Positions 24,050 through 32,601 of a stretch of DNA of 34,581 nucleotides are shown one piece after another. The notes beneath the pieces are model-generated. The model was not told where the DNA came from. It saw only the letters and a program-made list of their open reading frames with translations, and did no database searches. Origin of the DNA: Longimicrobium sp. (GTDB taxonomy: Bacteria > Gemmatimonadota > Gemmatimonadetes > Longimicrobiales > Longimicrobiaceae); contig NZ_DATIND010000115.1 of the NCBI RefSeq assembly GCF_035474595.1, positions 1-34,581 of the forward strand, written 5' to 3'. The translations under genes and the position numbers were made by a program. Position 1 is the first letter of the stretch. Each line of letters opens with the position of its first letter.

Positions 24050-25957
24050 TCACCCCATCGCCACGCCGCCGCCCGACGCGCCACCGGGCTGCGGCGGCGC
24101 GGCCGATGCCTCCGCCGGCGCCTCGCCGCGGACGTGGGCGAGCACCTTCCTCGCGAGCGCCGCGCCGAAGCCGGGGAGCGCCGCCACCTCCGCCTCGCTG
24201 GCCGCCGCCACGGCCCGCATCGAGCCGAAGCGGTCCAGCAGCGCCCGCTGCCGCGCCGGGCCCACGCCGGGGATCGCCGACAGCTCCGAGCGGATCGTGC
24301 GCTTCGTCCTGAGCTTGCGGTTGTAGGTGATGGCGAAGCGGTGCGCCTCGTCGCGCACGCGCTGCAGCAGGCGCAGCGCCGGGCTCCGCTTCGGCAGCCG
24401 GATCGAGTCGCTCCGCCCGGGGAGGAACACCTCCTCCTCGCGCTTGGCCAGCGAGATGATGGGCTGCTGGGGGATCTCGATCTCGTTCAGCGCCTTCACC
24501 GCCGCCGAAAGCTGCCCCTTCCCGCCGTCGATCATCACCAGGTCGGGGAGCGGCTTCCCCTCCTCCACGCGGCGGCGGAACCAGCGCGTCACCACCTCGT
24601 GCATCGAGGCGAAGTCGTCGTTCCCCCACTCGCCGCGGATGCGGAACTTCTTGTACTCGCCCTTGTTCGGCTCGCCGTTCTCGAAGAACACGCCCGATGC
24701 CACCACCTCGGTCCCCTGCGTGTGCGAGATGTCGAAGCAGAGGATGGTGCGCGGCACGCTCTCCAGCTCCAGCACCTCCTGCAGCTCGTACAGCGCGTCC
24801 GGCGCGCGCCCGGCGGTGGCCTGCGAGACCAGCTTGCGCTCTTCCAGCAGGTGCCGCGCGTTCTGCTCGGCCAGCGTCACCAGCTGCGCCTTCTCGCCGC
24901 GCTGGGGCACGTGCAGCCGCACCGCGCGCCGGGCGTGCTCGCGCAGCAGCTCCTGCAGCACGCCGCGGTCGGCGAAGTCCTCGGGAAAGAAGACCTCGGG
25001 GGGGATGGATTCGTCGTCGCGGATGGCGCGCTCGGTGTAGTGCCGGGTGACGAAGGCGTTGAACGCGCTCTCGTCGCTGTCGTCGGCCGCGTTGGTGAGG
25101 AACGACACCTCGCGCCCCAGCAGCTTTCCCTCGCGGATGAGCAGGACCACGCCGCACGCCTCGGCGCCGTCGCGCGCGAAGCCCACCACGTCGCGGTCGC
25201 TGCCGGAGACGTCCACCACGCGCTGGCGCCGCTCCAGCGCGTCCAGCTGGCCGATGGCGTCGCGCAGCTCGGCGGCGCGCTCGAAGTTCATCTCCACCGC
25301 CGCGGCCTGCATCTCCCGCTTCAGCCGGTCGGCCACGATGCGGGTGTGCCCGTTCAGCACCTCCACGATCTCGTCGACCATCCCGCGGTAGTCCTCTTCC
25401 GGCTGGAAGGCCACGCACGGCGCCTTGCAGCGGCCGATGTGGTAGTCCAGGCACGGCCGCGCGGGCACTTCTTTCGGCAGGTCGTAGTGGCACGAGCGCA
25501 CGGTGTACAGCTTCTTCACCAGCTCCAGCGACTGCCGCATGCGGCGCACGTCGGTGTACGGGCCGAAGTAGCGGCTCCCGTCCTTCACCAGCCGGCGCGT
25601 GACCCACACGCGCGGGAAGCGCTCGTGGACGGTGACCTTGATGTACGGATAGGTCTTGTCGTCCTTGAGGTTGATGTTGAAGCGGGGGCGGTTCTCCTTG
25701 ATCAGGTTGTTCTCGAGGATGAGCGCCTCGGCCTCGGTGTTCACCACGATGGTGTCCACGTCGGCGATGCGCCGCACCAGCTCCTGCGTCTTTAGCCCGT
25801 GCTGCGCGCCCGCGGCGAAGTAGCTGCGCACGCGGCTGCGCAGCGACTTGGCCTTGCCCACGTAGATAACCTCGCCGGACGCGTCCTTCATCAGGTACAC
25901 GCCGGGGCGGGTGGGAAGGTGGCGGAGCTTGCTTTCCAGCGTGGAGTTCTGCGGCAT
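24050..25957 (-). CDS. uvrC: excinuclease ABC subunit C (UvrC)
   Basis: A 635-residue nuclease subunit of nucleotide excision repair that makes both incisions around a lesion with UvrA and UvrB. Domains in order: GIY-YIG nuclease at about 14-92 (RPGVYLMKD, EVIYVGKAKSLRSRVRSYF), a Cys-rich stretch (CLDYHIGRCKAPC), the UVR motif near 205-240, the RNase-H-like 5'-nuclease domain (ILCFDISHTQGTEVVASGVFF, MIDGGKGQL) and a double helix-hairpin-helix end (IPGVGPARQRALLDRFGS, LPGFGAALARKVL). The start ATG 25957 (product MPQNSTLESK) is chosen because the frame upstream runs into repeat copy B. The gene is bracketed by two direct copies of that element. Confidence 0.97.
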   Translation of the reverse strand: MPQNSTLESKLRHLPTRPGVYLMKDASGEVIYVGKAKSLRSRVRSYFAAGAQHGLKTQELVRRIADVDTIVVNTEAEALILENNLIKENRPRFNINLKDDKTYPYIKVTVHERFPRVWVTRRLVKDGSRYFGPYTDVRRMRQSLELVKKLYTVRSCHYDLPKEVPARPCLDYHIGRCKAPCVAFQPEEDYRGMVDEIVEVLNGHTRIVADRLKREMQAAAVEMNFERAAELRDAIGQLDALERRQRVVDVSGSDRDVVGFARDGAEACGVVLLIREGKLLGREVSFLTNAADDSDESAFNAFVTRHYTERAIRDDESIPPEVFFPEDFADRGVLQELLREHARRAVRLHVPQRGEKAQLVTLAEQNARHLLEERKLVSQATAGRAPDALYELQEVLELESVPRTILCFDISHTQGTEVVASGVFFENGEPNKGEYKKFRIRGEWGNDDFASMHEVVTRWFRRRVEEGKPLPDLVMIDGGKGQLSAAVKALNEIEIPQQPIISLAKREEEVFLPGRSDSIRLPKRSPALRLLQRVRDEAHRFAITYNRKLRTKRTIRSELSAIPGVGPARQRALLDRFGSMRAVAAASEAEVAALPGFGAALARKVLAHVRGEAPAEASAAPPQPGGASGGGVAMG

Positions 25958-26054
25958 CGGGCTCAAGGACCGGACGATCGGGTTTCGCGAGAGGGCTGAT
26001 ACACCGGAGAGGGGTGCGGGGTCGCGGAATTTCCCGGCCACGGTGCCCGGCCGG

Positions 26055-26244
26055 CCCCGAATGGAATTCGGGGGCAACAACCGCACAAAGTCCCTGCGGG
26101 ACTGCGGCCGCGGCATCCTACCGCAAGGGCAGCCGCTGTTGCAGGACAGGCTGTCTCACACCCGTGCTGCCTTCAGGGCTGGATGCCGGATAGCAGTCCC
26201 GCAGGGACTTTGTGCTGTTGTTGCCCGGGGTTTCCAACCCCGGG
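26055..26244. repeat. MITE-like hairpin element, copy B
   Basis: 190 bp with the same architecture as copy A. Its two inner arms, 32 bases each (starting at about 26073 and ending at about 26230), are inverted repeats with a single mismatch: GGCAACAACCGCACAAAG versus GGCAACAACAGCACAAAG. Outer hairpins: CCCCGAATGGAATTCGGGG on the left, CCGGGGTTTCCAACCCCGG on the right. It lies between the uvrC start and the AI-2E transporter stop, and could end transcription of the transporter. Confidence 0.82.
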
Positions 26245-26269
26245 AGCCGCATAGAGCTGCTCCGGGGAG

Positions 26270-27487
26270 TCAGATCCCCCGCACCGTCGACCGCCGCTCG
26301 TCCTCGTCGCGCATCCCCAGGAACTCGCCGACGGCCGCGAGCGAGGCGATGTGGTCGCAGAAGATCTTGAAGGTGGCCAGGATGGGGACGGCGATGAAAG
26401 CGCCCGGAATCCCCCAGATCCAGAAGAAGAAGGTGAGGCCCACCAGCAGGGCGACGGGGTTCAGCGCCAGGCGGTGGCCCACGAAGATGGGACTCACGAA
26501 GTTGGCCTGCACCACGTTGATGATCAGGAACACCGCCGGCACCAGCAGCGCGCGCCCCACGCTGTCGAACACGGTGATGGCGGTCACGCCCAGGATCAGC
26601 ACCATCGTCAGCGCGCCCAGGTACGGCATGAACTCGAAGAAGGCCACCAGCGCGCCCCACAGGATGGGGCTCGGCATCCCCAGCAGCCACATCGCCACGG
26701 CCACCACGGCGCCCTCGATCACGTTCACCACCGCCACCGTCAGCAGGTAGGTGCTGACGGACGATTCGATCATCCGCGCGATCTCCACCGCCTTGCGCTT
26801 CTCGCCCGTCGTCGGCAGCACCTTCACCAGCTTCTGCAGGAACAGGTCGCCGCCGGCCAGCAGGAAGTACAGGAGGATGATGACCTCAAGCGCGCTGGCC
26901 GCGAAGCGCTGCGTGGTGCCGAACACGCGCGCGATCAGGCTGGTCTGCCGGACCACCACCTCGCGCGGCCGCTCGCCCGCCGCGCCGTTGCCCACCGCGC
27001 CCGCCGCGCTCTGCACCTGCTCGGCGGTACGGCTGGCACGCTCCAGCGGGCGCAGCAGCTTGCGCAGCTTCACCTGCGCCGCCGAGAGCGTCTGCGGTGC
27101 GTTGGCCGCCCAGCTCTGCACCGGCCCCGAAAGCTCGTACCCGCCCAGCCCCACGATCCCCAGCAGCGCCAGCACCACCAGCCCCGAGCCGAACGGCGGC
27201 GGGATGCGCAGGCGCGCCATCGCCCGCACCACCGGCCCGAACAGGAAGCTGAGCAGGAGCGCGAACACCAGGGGAAGCAGGAAGGGGCGCGCGAAGTACA
27301 GCGTGTAGAGCACCGCCAGCACCGTCAGCGTGGTGACGCCGATCGAGCGCGTGCGCGGGTTGCCGATCGCCCGCCCGGTGCGCTCCAGATTCGGGCGCGG
27401 GGCGTCGGGCTCCACGGGGCGCGCCTGCGCGGTGGGGTCCACGTCGGGCGTCAGCACCGACTTGTCGCGCGGAGAGTCTTCGTTCAT
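26270..27487 (-). CDS. AI-2E family transporter
   Basis: A 405-residue inner-membrane protein of the AI-2E (PerM/TqsA/YdiK-like) family. After a hydrophilic N-terminus of about 50 residues come paired helices (TLTVLAVLYTLYFARPFLLPLVFALLL), a soluble middle (about 130-215) and a C-terminal helix bundle with the family segments LLYFLLAGGD, MPYLGALTMVLILG, FVSPIFVGHRLALNPVALL and FFWIWGIPGAFIAVPILATFK. Members are linked to autoinducer-2 export, or to Na+/H+ antiport in others; the substrate cannot be assigned. No ribosome site is evident before ATG 27487. Co-directional with uvrC, but the element at 26055 lies between them. Confidence 0.9.
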   Translation of the reverse strand: MNEDSPRDKSVLTPDVDPTAQARPVEPDAPRPNLERTGRAIGNPRTRSIGVTTLTVLAVLYTLYFARPFLLPLVFALLLSFLFGPVVRAMARLRIPPPFGSGLVVLALLGIVGLGGYELSGPVQSWAANAPQTLSAAQVKLRKLLRPLERASRTAEQVQSAAGAVGNGAAGERPREVVVRQTSLIARVFGTTQRFAASALEVIILLYFLLAGGDLFLQKLVKVLPTTGEKRKAVEIARMIESSVSTYLLTVAVVNVIEGAVVAVAMWLLGMPSPILWGALVAFFEFMPYLGALTMVLILGVTAITVFDSVGRALLVPAVFLIINVVQANFVSPIFVGHRLALNPVALLVGLTFFFWIWGIPGAFIAVPILATFKIFCDHIASLAAVGEFLGMRDEDERRSTVRGI

Positions 27488-27696
27488 GCGGGGCCATGGT
27501 GGGGATGGAAAGGCCAGCCTTCACCGAACCCTGTGCAGGAGTTGCGCCCCGCGCCGCGAGAGGGCGATGGGCCGGCCTCCGCGCCGCTCCGATGCGCGTC
27601 TCCGGCAGCCCGATCGGGCGCAATCCGCACAGGGGGCACGTTCCGTGCATTCGCGCGCCGCCACGGCTTCCTGTTTTCTTGCACCTTGGAGGATCG

Positions 27697-28002
27697 ATGC
27701 GTCAGCGAGCCCGTTCCAGGTGGTGGCAGGCCGGAGTGATGGCGCTGGGGATGGCGGTGCTGTCTCCGCACGCGCTCCGGGCGCAGACCGACACGACGGT
27801 GACCCAGACGGTGCAGCACGAGGACGAGGACCACGACTTCCCGTGGGGGCTGCTCGGCCTGCTGGGCCTTCTGGGCCTGCTGCCCAAGCGGAAGAAGGAC
27901 GTGCACGTGCACGAGACGCGGGAAACGTACACGGCCCCGCCGCGCGACCCCATCCCGCCGCGCGACCGCGTCGACCCCAACCCGCCGCCGCCGCGGGTCT
28001 GA
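27697..28002 (+). CDS. small exported WGxxGxxG-type protein
   Basis: A 101-residue protein. ATG 27697 follows GGAGGA (27688-27693). A signal peptide (about 1-29, ending SPHALRAQ) is followed by a Thr/Asp/Glu-rich linker (QHEDEDHD), then WGLLGLLGLLGLLPKRKK, the Trp-Gly-Leu hydrophobic stretch plus basic cluster typical of WGxxGxxG-CTERM sorting-type signals. Here the stretch is not terminal: a Pro-rich hydrophilic tail of about 35 residues follows (REPIPPRD-like and PNPPPPRV). The mature protein would be anchored by this single segment. Function unknown. A perfect terminator follows. Confidence 0.8.
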   Translation: MRQRARSRWWQAGVMALGMAVLSPHALRAQTDTTVTQTVQHEDEDHDFPWGLLGLLGLLGLLPKRKKDVHVHETRETYTAPPRDPIPPRDRVDPNPPPPRV

Positions 28003-28017
28003 TCGGCACGACCGGAC

Positions 28018-28057
28018 CGGGAGGGCACGCGCGGCGCGTGCCCTCCCGCTCGTTTTC
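28018..28057 (+). terminator. rho-independent terminator
   Basis: CGGGAGGGCACGCG (28018-28031) pairs perfectly with 28035-28048 and is followed by CTCGTTTTCCCC. It ends the WGxxGxxG gene. Confidence 0.85.
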
Positions 28058-28093
28058 CCCTCTCGTCCATCGGTTTTGCAGGAAGGTATGTGG

Positions 28094-28546
28094 ATGGATC
28101 ACGGTCCCGAGACGAGCGACCTCCGCGCGAACCCGCGGCGGAGCTTCATCCGCCACACCGCCGGCGTGCCCATCGAGGTGCGCGCGGTGGACGGCGGTGC
28201 CCCGCGCACGCAGCAGGGGATCAACGTCAGCAAGGGCGGGCTTTCGTTCATCTCCGACCGGGCGATCCCGCTGGGCAGCACCATCCAGGTCCGCATCGCC
28301 GAGGTGGATCCGCCGTTCGAGGCCGAGGCGCGCGTGGTGTGGTGCGCCAGCGAGGGCGACCGCCACTGCATCGGCGTGCAGTTCCTGAGCGCCAACGACG
28401 CCTTCCGCGCGCGGATGGTGGAGCAGGTCTGCTCGATCGAGCAGTACCGCCGCGAAATCGAGGAGCGCGAAGGCCGCGTCCTCACCTCGCCCGAGGCCGC
28501 GGCGGAGTGGATCGGCCGTTACGCCGGCCGCTTCCCCGACGCCTGA
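28094..28546 (+). CDS. PilZ domain protein
   Basis: A 150-residue cytoplasmic protein. The PilZ domain spans about 12-110: the Arg-rich motif NPRRSFIRH and NVSKGGLSF (the [DN]xSxxG motif) are the two c-di-GMP contact elements, followed by RVVWC and IGVQFLS of the beta barrel. A helical acidic tail (EIEEREGRVL) ends the protein. Three in-frame starts exist: TTG 28076, ATG 28088 (only one base after AGGAAGG) and ATG 28094 (7 bases after it); 28094 is preferred. It is probably a c-di-GMP effector with an unknown partner. It is followed 28 bp later by the barrel protein gene, so the two may form an operon. Confidence 0.88.
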   Translation: MDHGPETSDLRANPRRSFIRHTAGVPIEVRAVDGGAPRTQQGINVSKGGLSFISDRAIPLGSTIQVRIAEVDPPFEAEARVVWCASEGDRHCIGVQFLSANDAFRARMVEQVCSIEQYRREIEEREGRVLTSPEAAAEWIGRYAGRFPDA

Positions 28547-28574
28547 TCCTCAAAGAGGAACGGAGATCCCATCC

Positions 28575-29273
28575 GTGCGACCGAAGTCGGTGCATCTCCT
28601 GCTGCTCGCGGCGTCGGCCGCGCTCTCCATCCCCCGTGCCGCCGCGGGACAGGAGGCGGGTCCGCCACGGCCGCTGCCGCAGCTGGCGCAGGAGCTGTTC
28701 ATGGTGGAGACGGCCTGCACGCAGGACCGGGGCGAGGTGCAGCTGACCGCGCATTCGCGCCTGCAGGACGAGACGAACACGCGGCTGCTGGGCGAGTACG
28801 GCGTGACCGACCGGCTCCAGCTCTCCCTCGTCACCCCCGCTGTGGAAGGGAATGGGGATGACGAGGAAAGCGCGTGGGACCTGGGCGTGCTGTACGCCGT
28901 GATCCCCGGCCAGAGCCCCGTCGCCGTCTCCGCGGGGCTGGAGATCGACCTGTCGCCGGACGAGGCGCCGTCGTGGGAGCCGGAGGTGGTCGCGGCGCGG
29001 CAGTGGGGCCCGGTGCAGGTGCACGCGAGCGTCGCCACCGACCTGCGCTCGCCGGGCGACGGCTTCTCCGGCGGCGTCGCGGCGCTGCTCGACCGGAACA
29101 AGGTGACGCCGACGCTGGAGCTCGCGTGGTCGGCGTCCGAGCACGAGTACCTGGTCCCCGGCGTGTTCGTCCACCCGCTCCACCAGCTCGAGGCGGGGTT
29201 CGGCCTCCCCCTCTGCCTGGGGTGCACCGCGGACCACCGCCAGGGGCGCGTGATGCTCACCGTCGAGTTCTGA
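28575..29273 (+). CDS. exported outer-membrane barrel-like protein
   Basis: A 232-residue protein with a signal peptide (about 1-25, HLLLLAASAALSIPRAAAGQ). The body is alternating beta strands (GEVQLTAHSRLQ, YGVTDRLQLSLVTP, PVAVSAGLEIDLSP, PVQVHASVATDL) and ends VMLTVEF, an outer-membrane-protein C-terminal signature. YGVTDRLQLSLVTP resembles transporter-like barrels of the phenol-degradation MetA group. Cys pair CLGC lies near the end. GTG 28575 has GGAG 9 bases upstream. Followed by the transglycosylase gene after 7 bases, so the two are likely co-transcribed. Substrate unknown. Confidence 0.75.
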   Translation: MRPKSVHLLLLAASAALSIPRAAAGQEAGPPRPLPQLAQELFMVETACTQDRGEVQLTAHSRLQDETNTRLLGEYGVTDRLQLSLVTPAVEGNGDDEESAWDLGVLYAVIPGQSPVAVSAGLEIDLSPDEAPSWEPEVVAARQWGPVQVHASVATDLRSPGDGFSGGVAALLDRNKVTPTLELAWSASEHEYLVPGVFVHPLHQLEAGFGLPLCLGCTADHRQGRVMLTVEF

Positions 29274-29280
29274 CGCCGCG

Positions 29281-30030
29281 ATGAGGTTCCGCCGGCCTCC
29301 GCCGATCGAGCCGGGCGACGACGCGACGCTGCCGTACGAGCCGGCCGAGCCGCGGCCGCGCCGCCGGCGCCTCGCGGTCAGGCTGGCGTTCTGGGTGGGG
29401 AAGGTGCTGGCCGGGTACTACGTGCTCTGCCTGCTGCTGCTGGTGGTCTACCGCTTCGTTCCGCCGCCCGCCACCGGGGTCGGGCTCCAGCGCCGGCTCG
29501 AGGCGTGGGCGGGAGGGCGGGACCTTGCCGAACGCCGCGAATACCGTCCCCTCGCCGAGATCTCGCCGCACCTGCCGCGCGCCGTGGTCGCCGCGGAAGA
29601 CGGGCGCTTCTGGACGCACCACGGCTTCGACTGGGTGGAGATGCGCCGGGCCCGCCGCGACGCCACCGGGGGCGGGCGGGTGCGCGGCGCGTCGACCATC
29701 ACCCAGCAGCTGATGAAGAACCTGTTCGGCTGCGCCTGCCGCAATCCGCTCCGCAAGGTGTACGACCTGGCGCTCACGCCCGCGGCCGAGCTGATCCTGG
29801 GGAAGCGCCGGATACTGGAGCTGTACCTGAACCACGTGGAGTGGGGAGACGGCGTCTTCGGCGCCGAGGCGGCCGCGCGGCATCACTATCACGTGGGCGC
29901 GCGGGAGCTGTCGCGGACGCAGTCGGCCGGGCTGGCGGCGCTCCTCCCCAACCCGCACCAGCGCACCACCGGCAACACTCCCGCCTACCGCCAGCAGATC
30001 CTGGAGCGGATGCGGGCGCGGGGATGGTAG
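29281..30030 (+). CDS. mtgA: monofunctional peptidoglycan glycosyltransferase (GT51)
   Basis: A 249-residue inner-membrane enzyme that polymerises lipid II into glycan strands. After a Pro/Arg-rich cytoplasmic tail comes one membrane helix (about 33-58). The GT51 domain shows VVAAEDGRFWTHHGFD with catalytic Glu106, RGASTITQQLMKNLF, KRRILELYLNHVEWGDGVFG with the second essential Glu, and AARHHYHVGARELS. No transpeptidase domain follows, so it is the MtgA type rather than a PBP1. There is no strong ribosome site in the 7-bp gap after the barrel gene, which suggests translational coupling. Confidence 0.92.
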   Translation: MRFRRPPPIEPGDDATLPYEPAEPRPRRRRLAVRLAFWVGKVLAGYYVLCLLLLVVYRFVPPPATGVGLQRRLEAWAGGRDLAERREYRPLAEISPHLPRAVVAAEDGRFWTHHGFDWVEMRRARRDATGGGRVRGASTITQQLMKNLFGCACRNPLRKVYDLALTPAAELILGKRRILELYLNHVEWGDGVFGAEAAARHHYHVGARELSRTQSAGLAALLPNPHQRTTGNTPAYRQQILERMRARGW

Positions 30031-30170
30031 TGCGCGCTCCGGACGCGCGGCGCATCGCCGTGCGGCGCGCGTGACTCAATCCAGCTCTGACCCACCTTCG
30101 CCGCCCCGGAGATGTCCGGCCCGCGGGCGCGATCAAAATCCCGCTCGCCGTCCCTCTATCTGATCATGCA

Positions 30171-30242
30171 GGAGATTCCGCACCCAACGCGGAATCTCCC
30201 GCTTCCGCTCTTCCTCTCCATCCCGCGCACGAGGAGATTCTG
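30171..30242 (+). promoter_or_regulatory. 5' leader hairpin that can switch with the ribosome site
   Basis: GGAGATTCCGC (30171-30181) and GCGGAATCTCC (30189-30199) form a perfect 11-bp stem. GAATCTCC in its right arm (30192-30199) is also exactly complementary to GGAGATTC (30233-30240), which contains the ribosome binding site of the M15 gene at 30243. The two pairings exclude each other. Regulation is inference. Confidence 0.4.
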
Positions 30243-30779
30243 ATGAGCAAGCTCAGCGACAAGGTGCCGATCCCACCCAAGGACCTGATGAACACCAACC
30301 TTAGCTCGGCCACCGAAGCCACGATGCTGAAGAAGTTCGGCTCGCCGGGAACGCCGAAGCCGGGGTGCGGCCCCGCGTCGGCCGCCATGAAGCCGCGGCT
30401 GGTCACCGCGAACGTGGGGCCGTTCAAGGTCACCGGGCTGGTGTTCGCGGTCGAGTCGCTGAAGCAGATCTTCGCCGAGGTGCAGACGAAACACCCCGAC
30501 GTGTTCAAGGCCGTGAAGACGGCAGGGATGTGGTGCGTGCGGCATCGCAACCACAATTCCTCCAAGCTGTCGAACCACAGCTGGGGAACCACGATCGACC
30601 TGTTCTTCGGAACGGCCGTGGTCGATCAGGGGGTGCACCTGACGCACCGCGGCATGCTCCCGCTCTTCCCCATCTTCAACAAGCACGGATGGTACTGGGG
30701 CGCCGAGTTCTCGGGAGATTCCGTCGACAGCATGCACTTTGAGCTGAGCGAGGAGACGATCCTCAAGCTCGAGCTCTGA
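30243..30779 (+). CDS. M15 family zinc peptidase
   Basis: A 178-residue protein of the M15 (D-Ala-D-Ala / L-Ala-D-Glu peptidase) type. The zinc site is visible: SNHSWGTTIDLFF gives His112 and Asp119 (the SxHxxGxAxD motif) and SMHFEL gives His165. KHGWYWGAEF before the last His is typical. These enzymes cut peptidoglycan stem peptides. No signal peptide or membrane segment is present, so export by another route, cytoplasmic action or a lysis-type role are all possible. ATG 30243 follows GAGGAGA. The gene is alone, preceded by an unusual leader hairpin, and convergent with bshC with only 14 bp between stops. Confidence 0.85.
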   Translation: MSKLSDKVPIPPKDLMNTNLSSATEATMLKKFGSPGTPKPGCGPASAAMKPRLVTANVGPFKVTGLVFAVESLKQIFAEVQTKHPDVFKAVKTAGMWCVRHRNHNSSKLSNHSWGTTIDLFFGTAVVDQGVHLTHRGMLPLFPIFNKHGWYWGAEFSGDSVDSMHFELSEETILKLEL

Positions 30780-30793
30780 TCGGAGACGGAAGC

Positions 30794-32437
30794 TCAGTCC
30801 CCCGCCGCCGCCGGCTCGGCTTCGGGGGCGAGCTCCACGTGCATGCCGTCGGCCAGGCGGCGGAGGAGCGAGGGGTCGCGGGCGAGGTACTGGAAGACGG
30901 TGAGCACGCGCTCCTGCGGCACGCCGTTGGGGCGCAGGTGGTTGCGCACGCGGCGCGCGTCCGCCTCCATCTGCGGATTGCGCTGCTTGAAGTGGCGGAT
31001 GACCGTGCGCTCCGCCTTCGCCGCCTCCAGCAGCGCGCGGTTGCGCCGCCCTCCGACGGCGTCGCGCAGGTTGGCGTCGATCCCCTCGGCGACGTCGATC
31101 ACGCTCCCCCACCCCTCCACCAGCGCGCGGCGGAGCGCGTCCATCCGTGCCCAGAGTTCCGCTGGCATGTGGCGGCGGGCGACGCGGTCCCACAGCTCGT
31201 GCCCGGGAAGGCGCAGCTCGTCGTCGGTGATCGCCAGCCGCTCGCGCGCCTCCGCGATCTCCGTGGGGACGATGCTGGCGCCGAAGCGGGGGAAGACCAC
31301 CGGCGCGCGGATCCCGAACGCGGCGAAGAGCGGCCGCACCTGCGCGAAGTACGCCGTCTCCGCCGGGCCGCCGACGTACGACAGCGTGGGGAAGACGGAA
31401 GATTCGACGACCGGGCGCAGGAAGACGTTGGGGCTGAGCGCCCGCGGATCGGCGGCCACGACGGCGCGCAGGTCGTCGAGCGAGAAGTGCCGCCGCGCGT
31501 CCTTCGCCACGAATCCCCCGCCCTCGCGGTACAGCCGCTCGCGCCCGGCGGGACCGTGCCAGAAGACGTTCGTCGCCTCCTCCACCAGCGTGACCTGCGA
31601 GGGGTAGCCGGCCGCCGCGAGCGCCGCCGTCTGCTCGGCGACCAGCCGCTCGTGCTCGGCGGCGTGCTCCAGCTCGGCCAGCAGCACGTGCGCGGAGGCC
31701 GCCTTCAGCGCCGGATCGGCCGCGTCGGTGACGAAGAGATCGAAATCGGCGAAGAGCGACGCGATCGCGTCCCGGAACGCCGCGCCGATGGTGGCGCCGG
31801 GGCGGTACGCGCCTCGAAGCTGCGCGAGCCAGGGCGACGCATCTCCATCTCCCGAAACGACATCGGCGAACTCGTCCAACCTTGCTTCGACGTCCGCGCC
31901 CAGCCGCATCTCGCTCATCGGCACGGCCACGGGCGCCGTGGCGGCCACGGCCACGCGGCGCAGCTCGCCCGCGGCATCGACCGCGAAGGCGTGGTTCACC
32001 TCGGCGAAGTCGTGGTCTTCCGACGCCGCCCAGAAGACGGGGAGAACGACCACGCCGAGCGCACGCTCCAGCGCCTCGGCCAGGCGCACGGCGGAGAGGA
32101 TCTTGTGGACGGTGTAGAGCGGGCCGGTGAAGAGGCCGGCCTGCTGCCCGGTGGTCACCATCGCCCCGCCTTCCTCGACGAAGCGGCGGAGGCGCCCGGC
32201 GGCGCGCGCGGAGGTCGGCGCCAGCGCGGCGGCGGCGTGCTCGCGCTCGGCGCGGCCGAAGCGGGCCCGCACCTCGGCCAGCTTGGCGCGCCAGGCGGAC
32301 AGGTCGCGGGGGTTGCCCTCGTAGAAGGCGGCGGCCCGCGGGACGCCGGCCAGGAAATCGTCCACCAGCCGGTTGCCGCGGATCTGCGCGACGTGCAGGT
32401 GCAGGCTCAGCGTGCCCTCCGCCGCGGGAGGCCGCAT
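30794..32437 (-). CDS. bshC: putative cysteine ligase BshC (bacillithiol biosynthesis)
   Basis: A 547-residue cytoplasmic protein of the BshC family, which is held to add Cys to glucosaminyl-malate in the last step of bacillithiol synthesis. Family segments: MVTTGQQAGLFTGPLYTVHKILSAVRLA, PVFWAASEDHDFAEVNH, TLVEEATNVFW, LSYVGGPAETAYFAQ and PVVFPRFGASIVPTE, with the coiled-coil region towards the end (about 430-500). ATG 32437 is used; a TTG two codons upstream is the alternative and neither has a clear ribosome site. BshA and BshB are not in the window. Bacillithiol use in this organism is inferred. Confidence 0.93.
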   Translation of the reverse strand: MRPPAAEGTLSLHLHVAQIRGNRLVDDFLAGVPRAAAFYEGNPRDLSAWRAKLAEVRARFGRAEREHAAAALAPTSARAAGRLRRFVEEGGAMVTTGQQAGLFTGPLYTVHKILSAVRLAEALERALGVVVLPVFWAASEDHDFAEVNHAFAVDAAGELRRVAVAATAPVAVPMSEMRLGADVEARLDEFADVVSGDGDASPWLAQLRGAYRPGATIGAAFRDAIASLFADFDLFVTDAADPALKAASAHVLLAELEHAAEHERLVAEQTAALAAAGYPSQVTLVEEATNVFWHGPAGRERLYREGGGFVAKDARRHFSLDDLRAVVAADPRALSPNVFLRPVVESSVFPTLSYVGGPAETAYFAQVRPLFAAFGIRAPVVFPRFGASIVPTEIAEARERLAITDDELRLPGHELWDRVARRHMPAELWARMDALRRALVEGWGSVIDVAEGIDANLRDAVGGRRNRALLEAAKAERTVIRHFKQRNPQMEADARRVRNHLRPNGVPQERVLTVFQYLARDPSLLRRLADGMHVELAPEAEPAAAGD

Positions 32438-32601
32438 CCGCAATCCATGGTCGTCATCCTCATCCGTTCTCCACCCGCAACATCCGCTCGCGCATTCGTT
32501 CGATGCATTTCGTAACGAGATAGGTTACAGACTCGGACGGCGGCGGGCAACCGGTCCCGCTTTCCGTGCGCGTCCCCGGCATCGCGTGAGACCAAGCCGT
32601 G

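Noticed and set aside
25958-26116. Longer UvrC starting at 26116
   Set aside because: The extra 53 residues are read from repeat copy B and intergenic DNA and precede the normal family N-terminus.
23847-26244. Composite transposon carrying uvrC
   Set aside because: No transposase or target-site duplication is visible and uvrC is a core gene; only the flanking elements are reported.
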